A stretch of DNA of 5,834 nt. It comes from Marinosulfonomonas sp. (lineage in GTDB: Bacteria > Pseudomonadota > Alphaproteobacteria > Rhodobacterales > Rhodobacteraceae). The notes below the pieces were generated by a model that was given only the letters and a program-made list of their open reading frames with translations, ran no database searches and had not been told where the DNA came from. Position numbers and translations under genes: made by a program. The stretch covers positions 1 to 5,834 of the forward strand of contig JAFLKA010000319.1 of the NCBI GenBank assembly GCA_022712735.1. Reading direction: 5' to 3'. This document shows positions 1-5,244 of this stretch, one piece after another (position 1 is the first letter of the stretch; the number at the start of each line of letters is the position of its first letter).

Positions 1-241
1 AGAGGGTGGCCGTCACACGCCGTTCTTTGCGAACTACCGCCCACAGTTTTACTTCCGGACAACGGATGTAACGGGCACGGTTACGCTGCCATCTGGCACA
101 GAAATGGTAATGCCGGGCGACAACCTGAAGTTCGAAGTTGAGCTGATTGCGCCGATCGCCATGGAAGACGGCCTGCGCTTTGCGATCCGCGAAGGCGGCC
201 GTACTGTGGGTGCCGGTGTGGTGTCTAAAATTATCGAATAA
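1..241 (+). CDS. tuf: Elongation factor Tu, C-terminal fragment (5' end outside window)
   Basis: EF-Tu is the cytoplasmic GTPase that delivers aminoacyl-tRNA to the ribosome. Only its last 79 residues are here, read in the frame starting at base 2 and ending at TAA 239-241. They cover most of beta-barrel domain 3, with highly conserved segments: [20 protein letters not shown] near the start, then TEMVMPGDN, then [21 protein letters not shown] at the C-terminus. The full protein is normally about 391-396 residues, so most of the gene lies upstream. Alphaproteobacteria usually have two tuf copies; the tRNA-Trp and secE downstream suggest this is the copy of the tRNA-Trp/secE/nusG block rather than the one beside fusA (inference). 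A strong hairpin follows 17 bases after the stop. Confidence 0.98.
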   Translation, partial: EGGRHTPFFANYRPQFYFRTTDVTGTVTLPSGTEMVMPGDNLKFEVELIAPIAMEDGLRFAIREGGRTVGAGVVSKIIE

Positions 242-258
242 TCCGAAATACAACAAGA

Positions 259-293
259 ATGGATCAGGCCGCCTATTGGGCGGCCTGATCCAT
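259..293. terminator. Strong hairpin between convergent tuf and small lipoprotein gene
   Basis: A perfect 15-bp stem (259-273 with 279-293) closes a 5-base loop (TATTG). On the + strand no T tract follows. On the - strand the stem is followed by a T-rich stretch (ATTCTTGTTGTATTT). It sits between the tuf stop (241) and the stop of the convergent gene (316), so it probably ends both transcripts and works better for the - strand one. Confidence 0.7.
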
Positions 294-315
294 ATGCAAC
301 GCGGCCCCCAGAGTT

Positions 316-558
316 TTACCGGCGGGATTTCCGAAGATAGGATTGCACCCAAAGTGCTTTCTTGCCTTCACTATCATTCCCGTTGTGGATGATCGCCAGC
401 GCGGTATGAATTTGGGCATTGCTTAATGAAGACACATCCGTTCCCGGTGCATAACGGCTAATTTCAGCGATGTTGAAGGGGGTCGCCGCCGATCTTGTGG
501 TGTCACAGCCGCTCACCAGCGACATAAAAACCACAGCGATAACAAGGTTCTGTTTCAT
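316..558 (-). CDS. Small putative lipoprotein, paralogue of the 3177-3434 gene
   Basis: This encodes 80 residues of unknown function. The N-terminus is a lipoprotein signal: MKQN, a hydrophobic stretch at 5-15, then the lipobox LVSGC with the lipidated Cys at 18. The mature part (28-77) reads F-N-I-x-E-I-x-x-YAP, then D-x-S-S-L-S-x-x-Q, then IIH, GND, EG, K, V and L. It aligns with residues 25-73 of the gene at 3177-3434, with 25 identical residues in 49 pairs and a one-residue gap. The chosen start (558) has a GGAG ribosome site 7 bases upstream; a GTG four codons earlier (570) would overlap that site and is less likely. A consensus TATAAT (595-600 on the complement) lies about 40 bases upstream. 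The protein is probably anchored to a periplasmic membrane face. I do not recognise a named family. Confidence 0.8.
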   Translation of the reverse strand: MKQNLVIAVVFMSLVSGCDTTRSAATPFNIAEISRYAPGTDVSSLSNAQIHTALAIIHNGNDSEGKKALWVQSYLRKSRR

Positions 559-594
559 TGAATGCTCCACTTCAGTCGCAAAAGACTAACTCTG

Positions 595-600
595 ATTATA
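595..600 (-). promoter_or_regulatory. Predicted -10 element for the 316-558 lipoprotein gene
   Basis: On the - strand this is a perfect TATAAT, placing a transcription start near 588 and a leader of about 30 bases. The -35 region at 17-bp spacing (TCATCG) is poor, so the promoter may need an activator or be weak. The sequence just downstream (GAGTTA on the - strand, 587-592) recurs at the matching place before the paralogue at 3177-3434. Confidence 0.45.
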
Positions 601-666
601 CACGTTGCAGCAGGGTCCGATGATCACAAAGCAAGCCGGATTAATGACAATGGGTTGTAAATATTT

Positions 667-713
667 AAGATCGGTTCTGTTGGGGAGCGCTTCAAACCGG
701 TCTTTTCTTTTTT
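667..713 (+). terminator. Rho-independent terminator reading on the + strand
   Basis: A 10-bp stem (667-676 with 695-704, one G-U pair) encloses an 18-base loop and runs into TTTT-C-TTTTTT (703-713). The T tract is only on the + strand, although the genes on both sides (316-558 and 740-943) are on the - strand. It could catch readthrough from tuf or end an unannotated + strand RNA. On the - strand the stem is followed by AAATATTT, so it may also weakly end the 740-943 transcript. Confidence 0.6.
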
Positions 714-739
714 GCGGGCAGGATTAATCGGTCCTGACC

Positions 740-943
740 CTAATCTATGACGGGGCATCCGGTGCCGCCTATGCCATCGTCCATATCTGTTGCTACGCAG
801 TCACTTTTGCGTTCCAGAATAACGGGTTCGACAACAACGACGGGTGCGGCGACTGCGGCCTCGTCCATGGCCGCATTCTGGCTACAGGCGGACAGCCCCA
901 ACAGGGCGATGGCTATGCATATTCTAACGGTATTGTGCATCAT
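740..943 (-). CDS. Small putative lipoprotein with C-terminal GIGGTGCP motif
   Basis: This encodes 67 residues. A lipoprotein signal precedes the lipobox GLSAC with Cys20. The mature part has an Ala/Val-rich stretch (AAVAAPVVVVEPV), then K-S-D-C-V-A-T-D, then the acidic/glycine motif D-D-G-I-G-G-T-G-C-P at the end. Two mature Cys, one in SDC and one in TGCP, may pair. The start ATG (943) overlaps the stop TGA of the DUF6502 gene as ATGA, a standard sign of translational coupling, and a second ATG follows at once (940). A GAGG lies about 9 bases before the start. The pair is therefore an operon. From memory, GIGGTG-like motifs occur near the N-terminus of some DUF5666 lipoproteins encoded beside DUF6502 genes; I could not check this. 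Function unknown. Confidence 0.75.
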   Translation of the reverse strand: MMHNTVRICIAIALLGLSACSQNAAMDEAAVAAPVVVVEPVILERKSDCVATDMDDGIGGTGCPVID

Positions 944-1707
944 GATTTGGCCTCGGGTATCTGTGCGGAGGTGTGATAGAAATAGCCCCCAGCCCTGAAC
1001 CTATCGTGAGCGTTATCAGATGGCAATTTCTTCATTGCCGCGGCCTTTTGGCTGAGCTGTTCCAGCAAGGCCATTTGTCCGGTGTTAAAATCGGTTTTCA
1101 ACTCCTCGATCTGGGCGCTGGTCAGGTCTGTGTAATGCACAGCCCGTTCAAAATGCGGCGGGGTTTGGCCCAACACATTGTCCGTCGCCGCACTTAAGTG
1201 ATCGCCAAAATTATGCGCAAGATAAGCAAGCTGATCCTCGGACCCCGAGAGCGGTTGATACGAGGATTGCAGCAATTGCACGCATTGATCGTCATGTATT
1301 GCCACCGTTCCTGTCGCAACCAGCGTATCCAGCATTGTGCGTGGATGCACATCCTTGCGCACGATGCGGGCCAGCGCCTCAAAAGATGGCGCGGGGCCGT
1401 TTTTGGCTAGATCTTTCGGATGACCAGAAGAATTATAAGCCGCTTCGGTCTGCCAAAGCGCCACCAGCCGCGCCAGATGATTGGGTTTTACATCTTCAGC
1501 ACTAAATTCCCGCAGCCTGACAATATCGCGCCGTTGTAATCCGGTTAGCACTGAAAGGCGGCTATCGGTGATTTTCCCACCGGTCATTGATTTGGCGGCC
1601 TCGATATAGTGGCGCTTTAGGCGCTCGATTAAATCGGGAAACAGGATGCCACGGGCCACGGTCAGGCGGGCAAAGGCGGCAAAAAGTGGATCAAGTAGAT
1701 TTAACAT
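940..1707 (-). CDS. DUF6502-family protein, predicted DNA-binding regulator
   Basis: This encodes 255 residues, probably cytoplasmic, with no signal peptide or clear membrane segment. The architecture matches the DUF6502 family as I know it. Residues 1-40 (LLDPLF, ARGILFPDLIERLKRHYIEAA) and 46-66 (ITDSRLSVLTGLQRRDIVRL) form a helix-turn-helix-like N-terminus. Residues 80-150 look like a second winged-helix-type region, with W85, SFEALARIV and MLDTLVATGTV. Residues 155-225 are a helical C-terminal part with NFGDHLSAATDNVLG and PPHFERAV. The start at 1707 is chosen because homologues begin with such a segment; in-frame ATGs upstream (to 1737) would add a non-conserved extension overlapping the promoter. 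No Shine-Dalgarno precedes 1707, and a predicted -10 lies 7 bases upstream, so the mRNA may be leaderless. It is divergent from the VWA gene and in operon with the 740-943 lipoprotein. A regulatory role is inference. Confidence 0.85.
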   Translation of the reverse strand: MLNLLDPLFAAFARLTVARGILFPDLIERLKRHYIEAAKSMTGGKITDSRLSVLTGLQRRDIVRLREFSAEDVKPNHLARLVALWQTEAAYNSSGHPKDLAKNGPAPSFEALARIVRKDVHPRTMLDTLVATGTVAIHDDQCVQLLQSSYQPLSGSEDQLAYLAHNFGDHLSAATDNVLGQTPPHFERAVHYTDLTSAQIEELKTDFNTGQMALLEQLSQKAAAMKKLPSDNAHDRFRAGGYFYHTSAQIPEAKS

Positions 1708-1727
1708 AATGTGCAATATACACATTA
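1707..1727. promoter_or_regulatory. Operator-like palindrome 1 over the DUF6502 promoter
   Basis: TAATGTG (1707-1713), 7 bases, CACATTA (1721-1727): perfect 7-bp arms. It spans the predicted -10 of the - strand promoter and touches the start codon of the DUF6502 gene. A near-identical copy lies 46 bp away (centre to centre) on the other promoter. Confidence 0.65.
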
Positions 1728-1742
1728 GCATTGACATCGCAA
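1715..1742 (-). promoter_or_regulatory. Predicted sigma70-type promoter for DUF6502/lipoprotein operon
   Basis: On the - strand: -35 TTGCGA (1737-1742), 16-bp spacer, -10 TATATT (1715-1720). Seven bases separate the -10 from the A of the ATG at 1707, so transcription would start at or next to the start codon. Operator 1 covers the -10. Confidence 0.5.
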
Positions 1743-1759
1743 GGCGGTAGATATATGTG
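1731..1759 (+). promoter_or_regulatory. Predicted sigma70-type promoter for the VWA lipoprotein gene
   Basis: Consensus -35 TTGACA (1731-1736), 17-bp spacer, -10 TATGTG (1754-1759), giving a start near 1766 and a leader of about 20 bases. The -10 lies inside the left arm of operator 2, so repressor binding there would block it. The -35 elements of the two divergent promoters almost touch. Confidence 0.55.
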
Positions 1760-1773
1760 CTAATTACACATTA
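1754..1773. promoter_or_regulatory. Operator-like palindrome 2 over the VWA gene promoter
   Basis: ATGTG (1755-1759), 7 bases, CACAT (1767-1771), flanked by TA on the right as in copy 1. It covers the -10 and predicted start site of the VWA promoter. Arms, spacing and right flank match copy 1, which argues for the same binding protein. Confidence 0.65.
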
Positions 1774-1786
1774 ATGGAGCAACCAG

Positions 1787-3124
1787 ATGTTACAAAAAAT
1801 GAAGCCATTAGGATTTTCCCTGAAACTAAGAGATATTATCAAACCTCTTTTGTATTGCACGGCGGGATTATTGGCGGCCTGTAGCCCGGCGGGGTTTGAA
1901 AGCGCGGTCATGGTTGAAGCGCCTGTAGCCGAGGAGTCCGCTATGGTTTCGCCGGTTATTGTAGGCGATGCGGCAAGAGCGAAAATCATAGTTTCCCCTC
2001 CACCACCCCCCACGACAGCATCACGCCGCGTGCCCAGAACCGGCGTCATCACTGCGGGCGACATCGATGATACCCTGAACATGGCCGCGTTTCAGCGATA
2101 CCTGAACAAAGCACGCAGGGCGACAAATCTACCAGCGGCCAACCTGTCCAACCCGGTTTTGGTGCGGCTGACAGGTCCGAACGGCAAACCGGCCCCGGGT
2201 GTGCGGGTGACATTGTACAAACCCGGGGCTTCGGCACCGTTTTATAGCGGTTATTCCGGCGTGGATGGCAACATCACCGTTTTCCCGACCTTGTATGGGG
2301 CGGGGCGGCTAGGTGCGGTTGAACTGCGTGCATTTTCACAAGAGCAGGGCTATATCGTCATGCGGAAAATTTCAAGTTCGGGTGGCCGCAAGCAAATCGC
2401 GCTTCCCTTTGCGGGGGAATGGAAGCCTGATTTCCTTGATCTGGCCTTTGTTGTCGATACCACCGGCAGCATGGCGGACGAGCTGGATTGGCTGACCCGC
2501 GAGTTGCGCGGTATCGTGCGGGCCGCACAACGCAGCGCACCAGGTGTGGATATTCGGTACGGCCTGATTGTTTACCGCGACCACGGCGATGACTATGTGG
2601 TGAAAAATTACGGTTTTACCTCGCGCCAGTCTGAAATGGTGGGATGGCTGCGCAAACAGGATGCCAATGGCGGCGGCGACTACCCCGAAGCAGCCGCAGC
2701 GGCGCTTGCGGCAGGCGCTGGCCTGAATTGGCGACGTGGTAAAGGCGAACGGCTGATGTTCCACATTGCCGACGCACCCCCGCATGATCGTGATGCCCGC
2801 GCCTATTTGCAAGCCGCGCGTCGTGCCGCCAGAAATAACGTGCAAATCTTTGGGCTGGGGGCCAGCGGCGTTGCGGCTGAATCGGAATATCTGATGCGTC
2901 AGGCCGCGGTTCAAACCAATGGTCGCTATCTGTTTTTGACCGATGACAGCGGGGTTGGATATGGGCATGCCGAGCCAACGATCTCCTGCTACCGCGTCAC
3001 CAAACTAAGCAGTCTGATGGTTCGTGTGCTGCGGAGTGAGCTGAGCGGACATAGAGTAGAGGCACCCGATAGCGCCGTGATCCGCAATGTCGGGAGCTAC
3101 CAAGCAGGTGTTTGCCGCAACTGA
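1787..3124 (+). CDS. VWA-domain lipoprotein with Ig-like N-terminal region
   Basis: This encodes 445 residues. A lipoprotein signal ends in the lipobox LLAAC (Cys32). A Pro-rich linker (PPPPP, about 65-75) follows, then TAGDIDDTLN (about 89-98), a conserved lead-in seen in related VWA proteins. A carboxypeptidase-regulatory/Ig-like segment covers about 124-190 (VLVRLTGPNGKPAPGVRVTLY). The von Willebrand A domain starts at about 217. Its metal site is visible: D224-T-T-G-S228 as the DxSxS variant, YRDHGDD with D265, GGGDYPEA, and ADAPPHD with D329. This DTTGSM...YRDHGDD...ADAPPH pattern is typical of one VWA subfamily that binds proteins through a divalent cation. Two late Cys (401 and 443) may form a disulfide. 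The start has GGAG 7 bases upstream. It is probably a cell-envelope adhesion or scaffold protein; its ligand is unknown. Confidence 0.9.
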   Translation: MLQKMKPLGFSLKLRDIIKPLLYCTAGLLAACSPAGFESAVMVEAPVAEESAMVSPVIVGDAARAKIIVSPPPPPTTASRRVPRTGVITAGDIDDTLNMAAFQRYLNKARRATNLPAANLSNPVLVRLTGPNGKPAPGVRVTLYKPGASAPFYSGYSGVDGNITVFPTLYGAGRLGAVELRAFSQEQGYIVMRKISSSGGRKQIALPFAGEWKPDFLDLAFVVDTTGSMADELDWLTRELRGIVRAAQRSAPGVDIRYGLIVYRDHGDDYVVKNYGFTSRQSEMVGWLRKQDANGGGDYPEAAAAALAAGAGLNWRRGKGERLMFHIADAPPHDRDARAYLQAARRAARNNVQIFGLGASGVAAESEYLMRQAAVQTNGRYLFLTDDSGVGYGHAEPTISCYRVTKLSSLMVRVLRSELSGHRVEAPDSAVIRNVGSYQAGVCRN

Positions 3125-3142
3125 ATGCCGACAGGCCAATGG

Positions 3143-3178
3143 AAAAAACTCAAGGTCGCCTTTCGGGGCGGCCTTTTT
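3143..3178. terminator. Bidirectional rho-independent terminator
   Basis: A 9-bp stem (3152-3160 with 3167-3175, one G-U pair) and 6-base loop are flanked by AAAAAA (3143-3148) and TTTTT (3174-3178), so it works on both strands. It ends the VWA gene on + and the convergent gene on -, whose stop codon (3177-3179) lies in its T tract. Confidence 0.9.
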
Positions 3179-3434
3179 ATTTGAACAGCCTATTCAGAAA
3201 CGAGCCACCCTCGGCCCGTAACAAAAAACTGCGAACCTGCTGGTATTTCCGGCCTTCTTTGTCATTGCCATGAATGATCAACAGTAGCATTTGGACTTGG
3301 CGGTCAGACAATGTCGATAAATCGGCATTTGGCGCATAGCCCTGAATTTCACGGATATCGAATGAGGCTGCTGCCGAACCCGCACTGGTGCCGGATATCA
3401 GCGCGATTACAACCGCTGTGATGAGGTTTTTCAT
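3177..3434 (-). CDS. Small secreted protein, paralogue of the 316-558 gene
   Basis: This encodes 85 residues. A signal peptide (residues 1 to about 23) ends in GSAAA before SFDI. It has an AxA-type site, not a lipobox, so this protein should be soluble in the periplasm or exported, unlike its lipidated paralogue. The mature domain (25-73) has F-D-I-R-E-I, Y-A-P, D-L-S-T-L-S, Q46, I-I-H-G-N-D, E-G-R-K, V-R-S-F-L, matching 316-558 closely. A short tail (74-85) rich in Gly, Phe and Leu is absent from the paralogue. The start at 3434 has GGAG 7 bases upstream; an in-frame ATG at 3467 would place that site inside the gene. A promoter is predicted at 3473-3503. No named family is recognised. Confidence 0.8.
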   Translation of the reverse strand: MKNLITAVVIALISGTSAGSAAASFDIREIQGYAPNADLSTLSDRQVQMLLLIIHGNDKEGRKYQQVRSFLLRAEGGSFLNRLFK

Positions 3435-3472
3435 AATGTCTCCTATGGCTCGATGACTGCTTTCCATTAACT

Positions 3473-3503
3473 CTTATATGTTGACGCGCCACTGATAAAT
3501 CAA
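3473..3503 (-). promoter_or_regulatory. Predicted promoter for the 3177-3434 gene
   Basis: On the - strand: TTGATT (3498-3503), 19-bp spacer, TATAAG (3473-3478), then GAGTTA as before the paralogue at 316-558. The -10 to start-codon distance is also alike (44 versus 42 bases). The spacer is longer than ideal. Confidence 0.45.
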
Positions 3504-3703
3504 CTCACAAGGGGGTTAACGCTGTACGGCTGTTGTCACATTGGTGTGCAGTGTTGGCCCTATCCAGATCACAGCAACCTGAACCAGACAATTACGGCGG
3601 TAACAGTATTGGGAGAATACCATAGTCTTTTACCCAATATGTGTTTCTTTGCCATTGGTCCTTGATTCCAGTCGGTATGTGCCGTAATCCCACCCTCGGT
3701 CCT

Positions 3704-3779
3704 AGGGGTTTAGCTCAGTTGGTAGAGCATCGGTCTCCAAAACCGAGGGTCGTGGGTTCGAGTCCCTCAGCCCCTGCCA
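3704..3779 (+). tRNA. trnW: tRNA-Trp (anticodon CCA)
   Basis: A 76-base tRNA with encoded CCA end (3777-3779). The acceptor stem pairs AGGGGTT with AGCCCCT (one G-U). The D arm is GCTC/GAGC. The anticodon stem TCGGT/ACCGA holds loop CTCCAAA with anticodon CCA at 3737-3739. The T arm GTGGG-TTCGAGT-CCCTC contains one T-T opposition at its second pair. Trp tRNA next to tuf and secE fits the alphaproteobacterial translation block, although here both neighbours are more than 1.5 kb away. A weak candidate promoter (TTGATT 3662-3667, 15-bp spacer, CGTAAT 3683-3688) would start transcription just upstream. Confidence 0.97.
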
Positions 3780-3803
3780 GGACATTCTGTAAAATGCGTG
3801 CAC

Positions 3804-3833
3804 AAAAAGTGCCGCGCCACTGGGGCGCGACAC
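3804..3833 (-). terminator. Rho-independent terminator of the 3860-4117 gene
   Basis: A 10-bp stem with one mismatch (3809-3818 with 3824-3833), 5-base loop, followed on the - strand by TTTTT (complement of 3804-3808). It lies 27 bases past the stop at 3860. On the + strand it may also stop the tRNA-Trp transcript, but there is no T tract on that side. Confidence 0.8.
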
Positions 3834-3859
3834 TGGGTCGTTAAGATGTCAGTCGCCTG

Positions 3860-4117
3860 TTACTCGGCTTCAGCCAGAATTTTCTTGATTTGCTGAACTC
3901 TGCCCATGCCTTCTTCTTGGTCAAGAAAGGCTTGGATCTGTGTGATCTGTGCAAGAGTCAAATTACCAATGTTTTCGGTTGGCAAGTCCATGGATCGCAG
4001 AGCGTTATAAACAGAACCTGTCAGCATGTTCAGTTCATTTTCCATTGCGAAAGCAGAACCAGCAAAGCCAAGTGACAACGTGGCGACAGTAGCGAGTGTT
4101 GCGATAGTGTTTTTCAT
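3860..4117 (-). CDS. Small secreted protein, distant relative of the other two
   Basis: This encodes 85 residues. A clear signal peptide (1-24) ends in SAFA before MENE, so the mature protein is about 61 residues, acidic, probably helical, and periplasmic or exported. The C-terminal half reads N-L-T-L-A-Q-I (52-58), a hydrophobic helix, then E-E-G and I-K-K-I-L. It shares the pattern L-S/T-x-x-Q-I/V, hydrophobic helix, E-G, then a basic/hydrophobic helix with the genes at 316-558 and 3177-3434, though at low identity. The start at 4117 has AAGGA 7 bases upstream. The ATG two codons earlier (4123) is too close to that site, and the open frame back to 4315 carries no plausible protein. I see no convincing promoter. 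Function unknown. Confidence 0.8.
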   Translation of the reverse strand: MKNTIATLATVATLSLGFAGSAFAMENELNMLTGSVYNALRSMDLPTENIGNLTLAQITQIQAFLDQEEGMGRVQQIKKILAEAE

Positions 4118-4542
4118 AGTCATATCCTTTTTGTTGATCGTATGATCGTTGGTTTCGTATTCACCGGGTCTCTTGCCGGTAACATCAATTTGGGCAGTGG
4201 TGAGCGGTAAGTAAAAACACGAAATAGAACACGGTTTCACACAGGCATTTGTATTGACCCGTGAATTGCGTGATTGCGATGTGATCAGGGTGGGTCCAGC
4301 AGGGATGCGTTCCATAACATATTGAAAAATAACAAAATATAATGAAATTTATATCACGATTGCATATGGTTTTTTAGATGTCCGTGTCCGGAACGGGAGC
4401 GACGCATTGTTTAAGCGCTTTATTTCACAACCCCATAAATTTGTGCATCACAGGTGAGTGATTCCAAGGCCGGTTTCGTAAGGAATAAGTGGATAAATCC
4501 CGCAGATTTGTTTCAACCATCCTGACCATTGTAACAGTCAAT
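4118..4542. other. Gene-free stretch with an AT-rich core
   Basis: No credible coding region is seen. The part up to about 4316 is the upstream region of the 3860-4117 gene; it holds a short inverted repeat ACCGG-N8-CCGGT (4172-4189) but no good promoter. Bases 4317-4376 are strikingly AT-rich with a TATAAT on the + strand (4338-4343) and an overlapping TATATT on the - strand, neither with a good -35. The remainder up to the msrB terminator is featureless apart from the palindrome AAGCGCTT near 4415. Confidence 0.5.
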
Positions 4543-4568
4543 AAAAAAGCCCGGCACAAAGGCCGGGC
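4543..4568 (-). terminator. Rho-independent terminator of the msrB-like gene
   Basis: A perfect 7-bp GC-rich stem (GCCCGGC 4549-4555 with GCCGGGC 4562-4568), 6-base loop, followed on the - strand by TTTTTT (complement of 4543-4548). It lies 30 bases past the stop at 4599. Confidence 0.9.
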
Positions 4569-4598
4569 AATTGATTGTGTGAATGATGGAAAGTGGTG

Positions 4599-5135
4599 TC
4601 AGGCAGATGCTGGCGTAAACACAAGCGAGGTTCCGTTGATGCAATGCAACAGGTCGCCATCCACCATAAGGATATGTCCCATATGGCTACCGCAACGGCG
4701 GCAGTGGGCTTCGATCATGGAAAACCGTCCCAGATCATCAACGCCCTCACCGCTTGGACCGCCGTCAATTGAGGTAAGCACCGAGTCCGTCTGGGCATGT
4801 TGGAAAAACGCCCAGCCTTTATCCAGAATGACTTTCCACGATGATTCATAGATTTCCAGATCACAGCCGCGACAGGCATAACTCCCCTTGTCGGTTGAAA
4901 CGGCATAGGGGTGGCTGTGAGGTGTCTCGGTTTTGAAACCGCGTAAAATCCGGAATTCGTCGTCGTTTAGTCTAGTGTGCCATTCATCCTCGGTGCGGCT
5001 AACTTCGTAGGTGTAACCGCTGTTGCCAGAACTTGTAGCAGCGGCTGCAGGTCGCAGCGCAGGAGTGAGGGTAACGGCAGATAGGGCGCTTGCTTTTAGA
5101 AAAAACCGGCGACCGGATGAGAATTTTTTGTGCAT
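4599..5135 (-). CDS. msrB: Tat-exported MsrB-like peptide-methionine (R)-S-oxide reductase
   Basis: This encodes 178 residues. MsrB reduces methionine-R-sulfoxide in oxidised proteins. The N-terminus is a twin-arginine signal (SSGRRFFLKAS, R9-R10) with a hydrophobic stretch to about residue 33, so the folded enzyme should act in the periplasm. The MsrB domain (about 45-175) keeps the zinc ligands C88-x-x-C91 and C145-x-x-C148, the active-site W108, H151 and H154 (SHMGH), and the catalytic Cys165 with N167 (H-C-I-N). Deviations: the usual GWPSF is GWAFF, RYCIN is LHCIN, and there is no Cys near 105 where many MsrBs carry the resolving one, so recycling must differ. The start at 5135 has a strong GGAAGGA site; an open frame extending to 5261 would bury the Tat signal and is rejected. 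It is a single-gene unit ending in the 4543-4568 terminator. Confidence 0.88.
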   Translation of the reverse strand: MHKKFSSGRRFFLKASALSAVTLTPALRPAAAATSSGNSGYTYEVSRTEDEWHTRLNDDEFRILRGFKTETPHSHPYAVSTDKGSYACRGCDLEIYESSWKVILDKGWAFFQHAQTDSVLTSIDGGPSGEGVDDLGRFSMIEAHCRRCGSHMGHILMVDGDLLHCINGTSLVFTPASA

Positions 5136-5244
5136 TTGGTCCTTCCTTTCTATGAATACAAAATAGGAGGCGGTCCCGTCACGGTCGAACCAAGCCTTCG
5201 TGAGGTAACGCCACGGATTTCTCACTAATTCGCGATGGGCTTGT

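Noticed and set aside
190..210. LTSAQI-like string in the DUF6502 protein (residues 195-200) resembling the small-protein motif
   Set aside because: The coordinates given are only a placeholder for residues encoded near 1108-1125; the match is a common helix N-cap pattern without further similarity.
2372..2978. Long - strand open frames inside the VWA gene
   Set aside because: Shadow frames of a clear VWA domain; their sequences are low-sense and without start signals.
3607..3639. Inverted repeat TATTGGG ... CCCAATA
   Set aside because: Seven-base arms with a 19-base spacer, no T tract and no second copy; not enough to call a terminator or operator.
3704..3779. tRNA-Trp as an attachment site for an integrated element
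   Set aside because: No integrase gene and no duplicated tRNA 3' end were seen within the window.
4118..4315. N-terminal extension of the 3860-4117 gene
   Set aside because: The signal peptide and the ribosome site place the start at 4117; the extension resembles no protein and would bury the signal.
4489..4851. Open frame on + strand, 120 codons
   Set aside because: It runs antisense through the msrB terminator and the MsrB coding region, has no ribosome site and no recognisable protein sequence.
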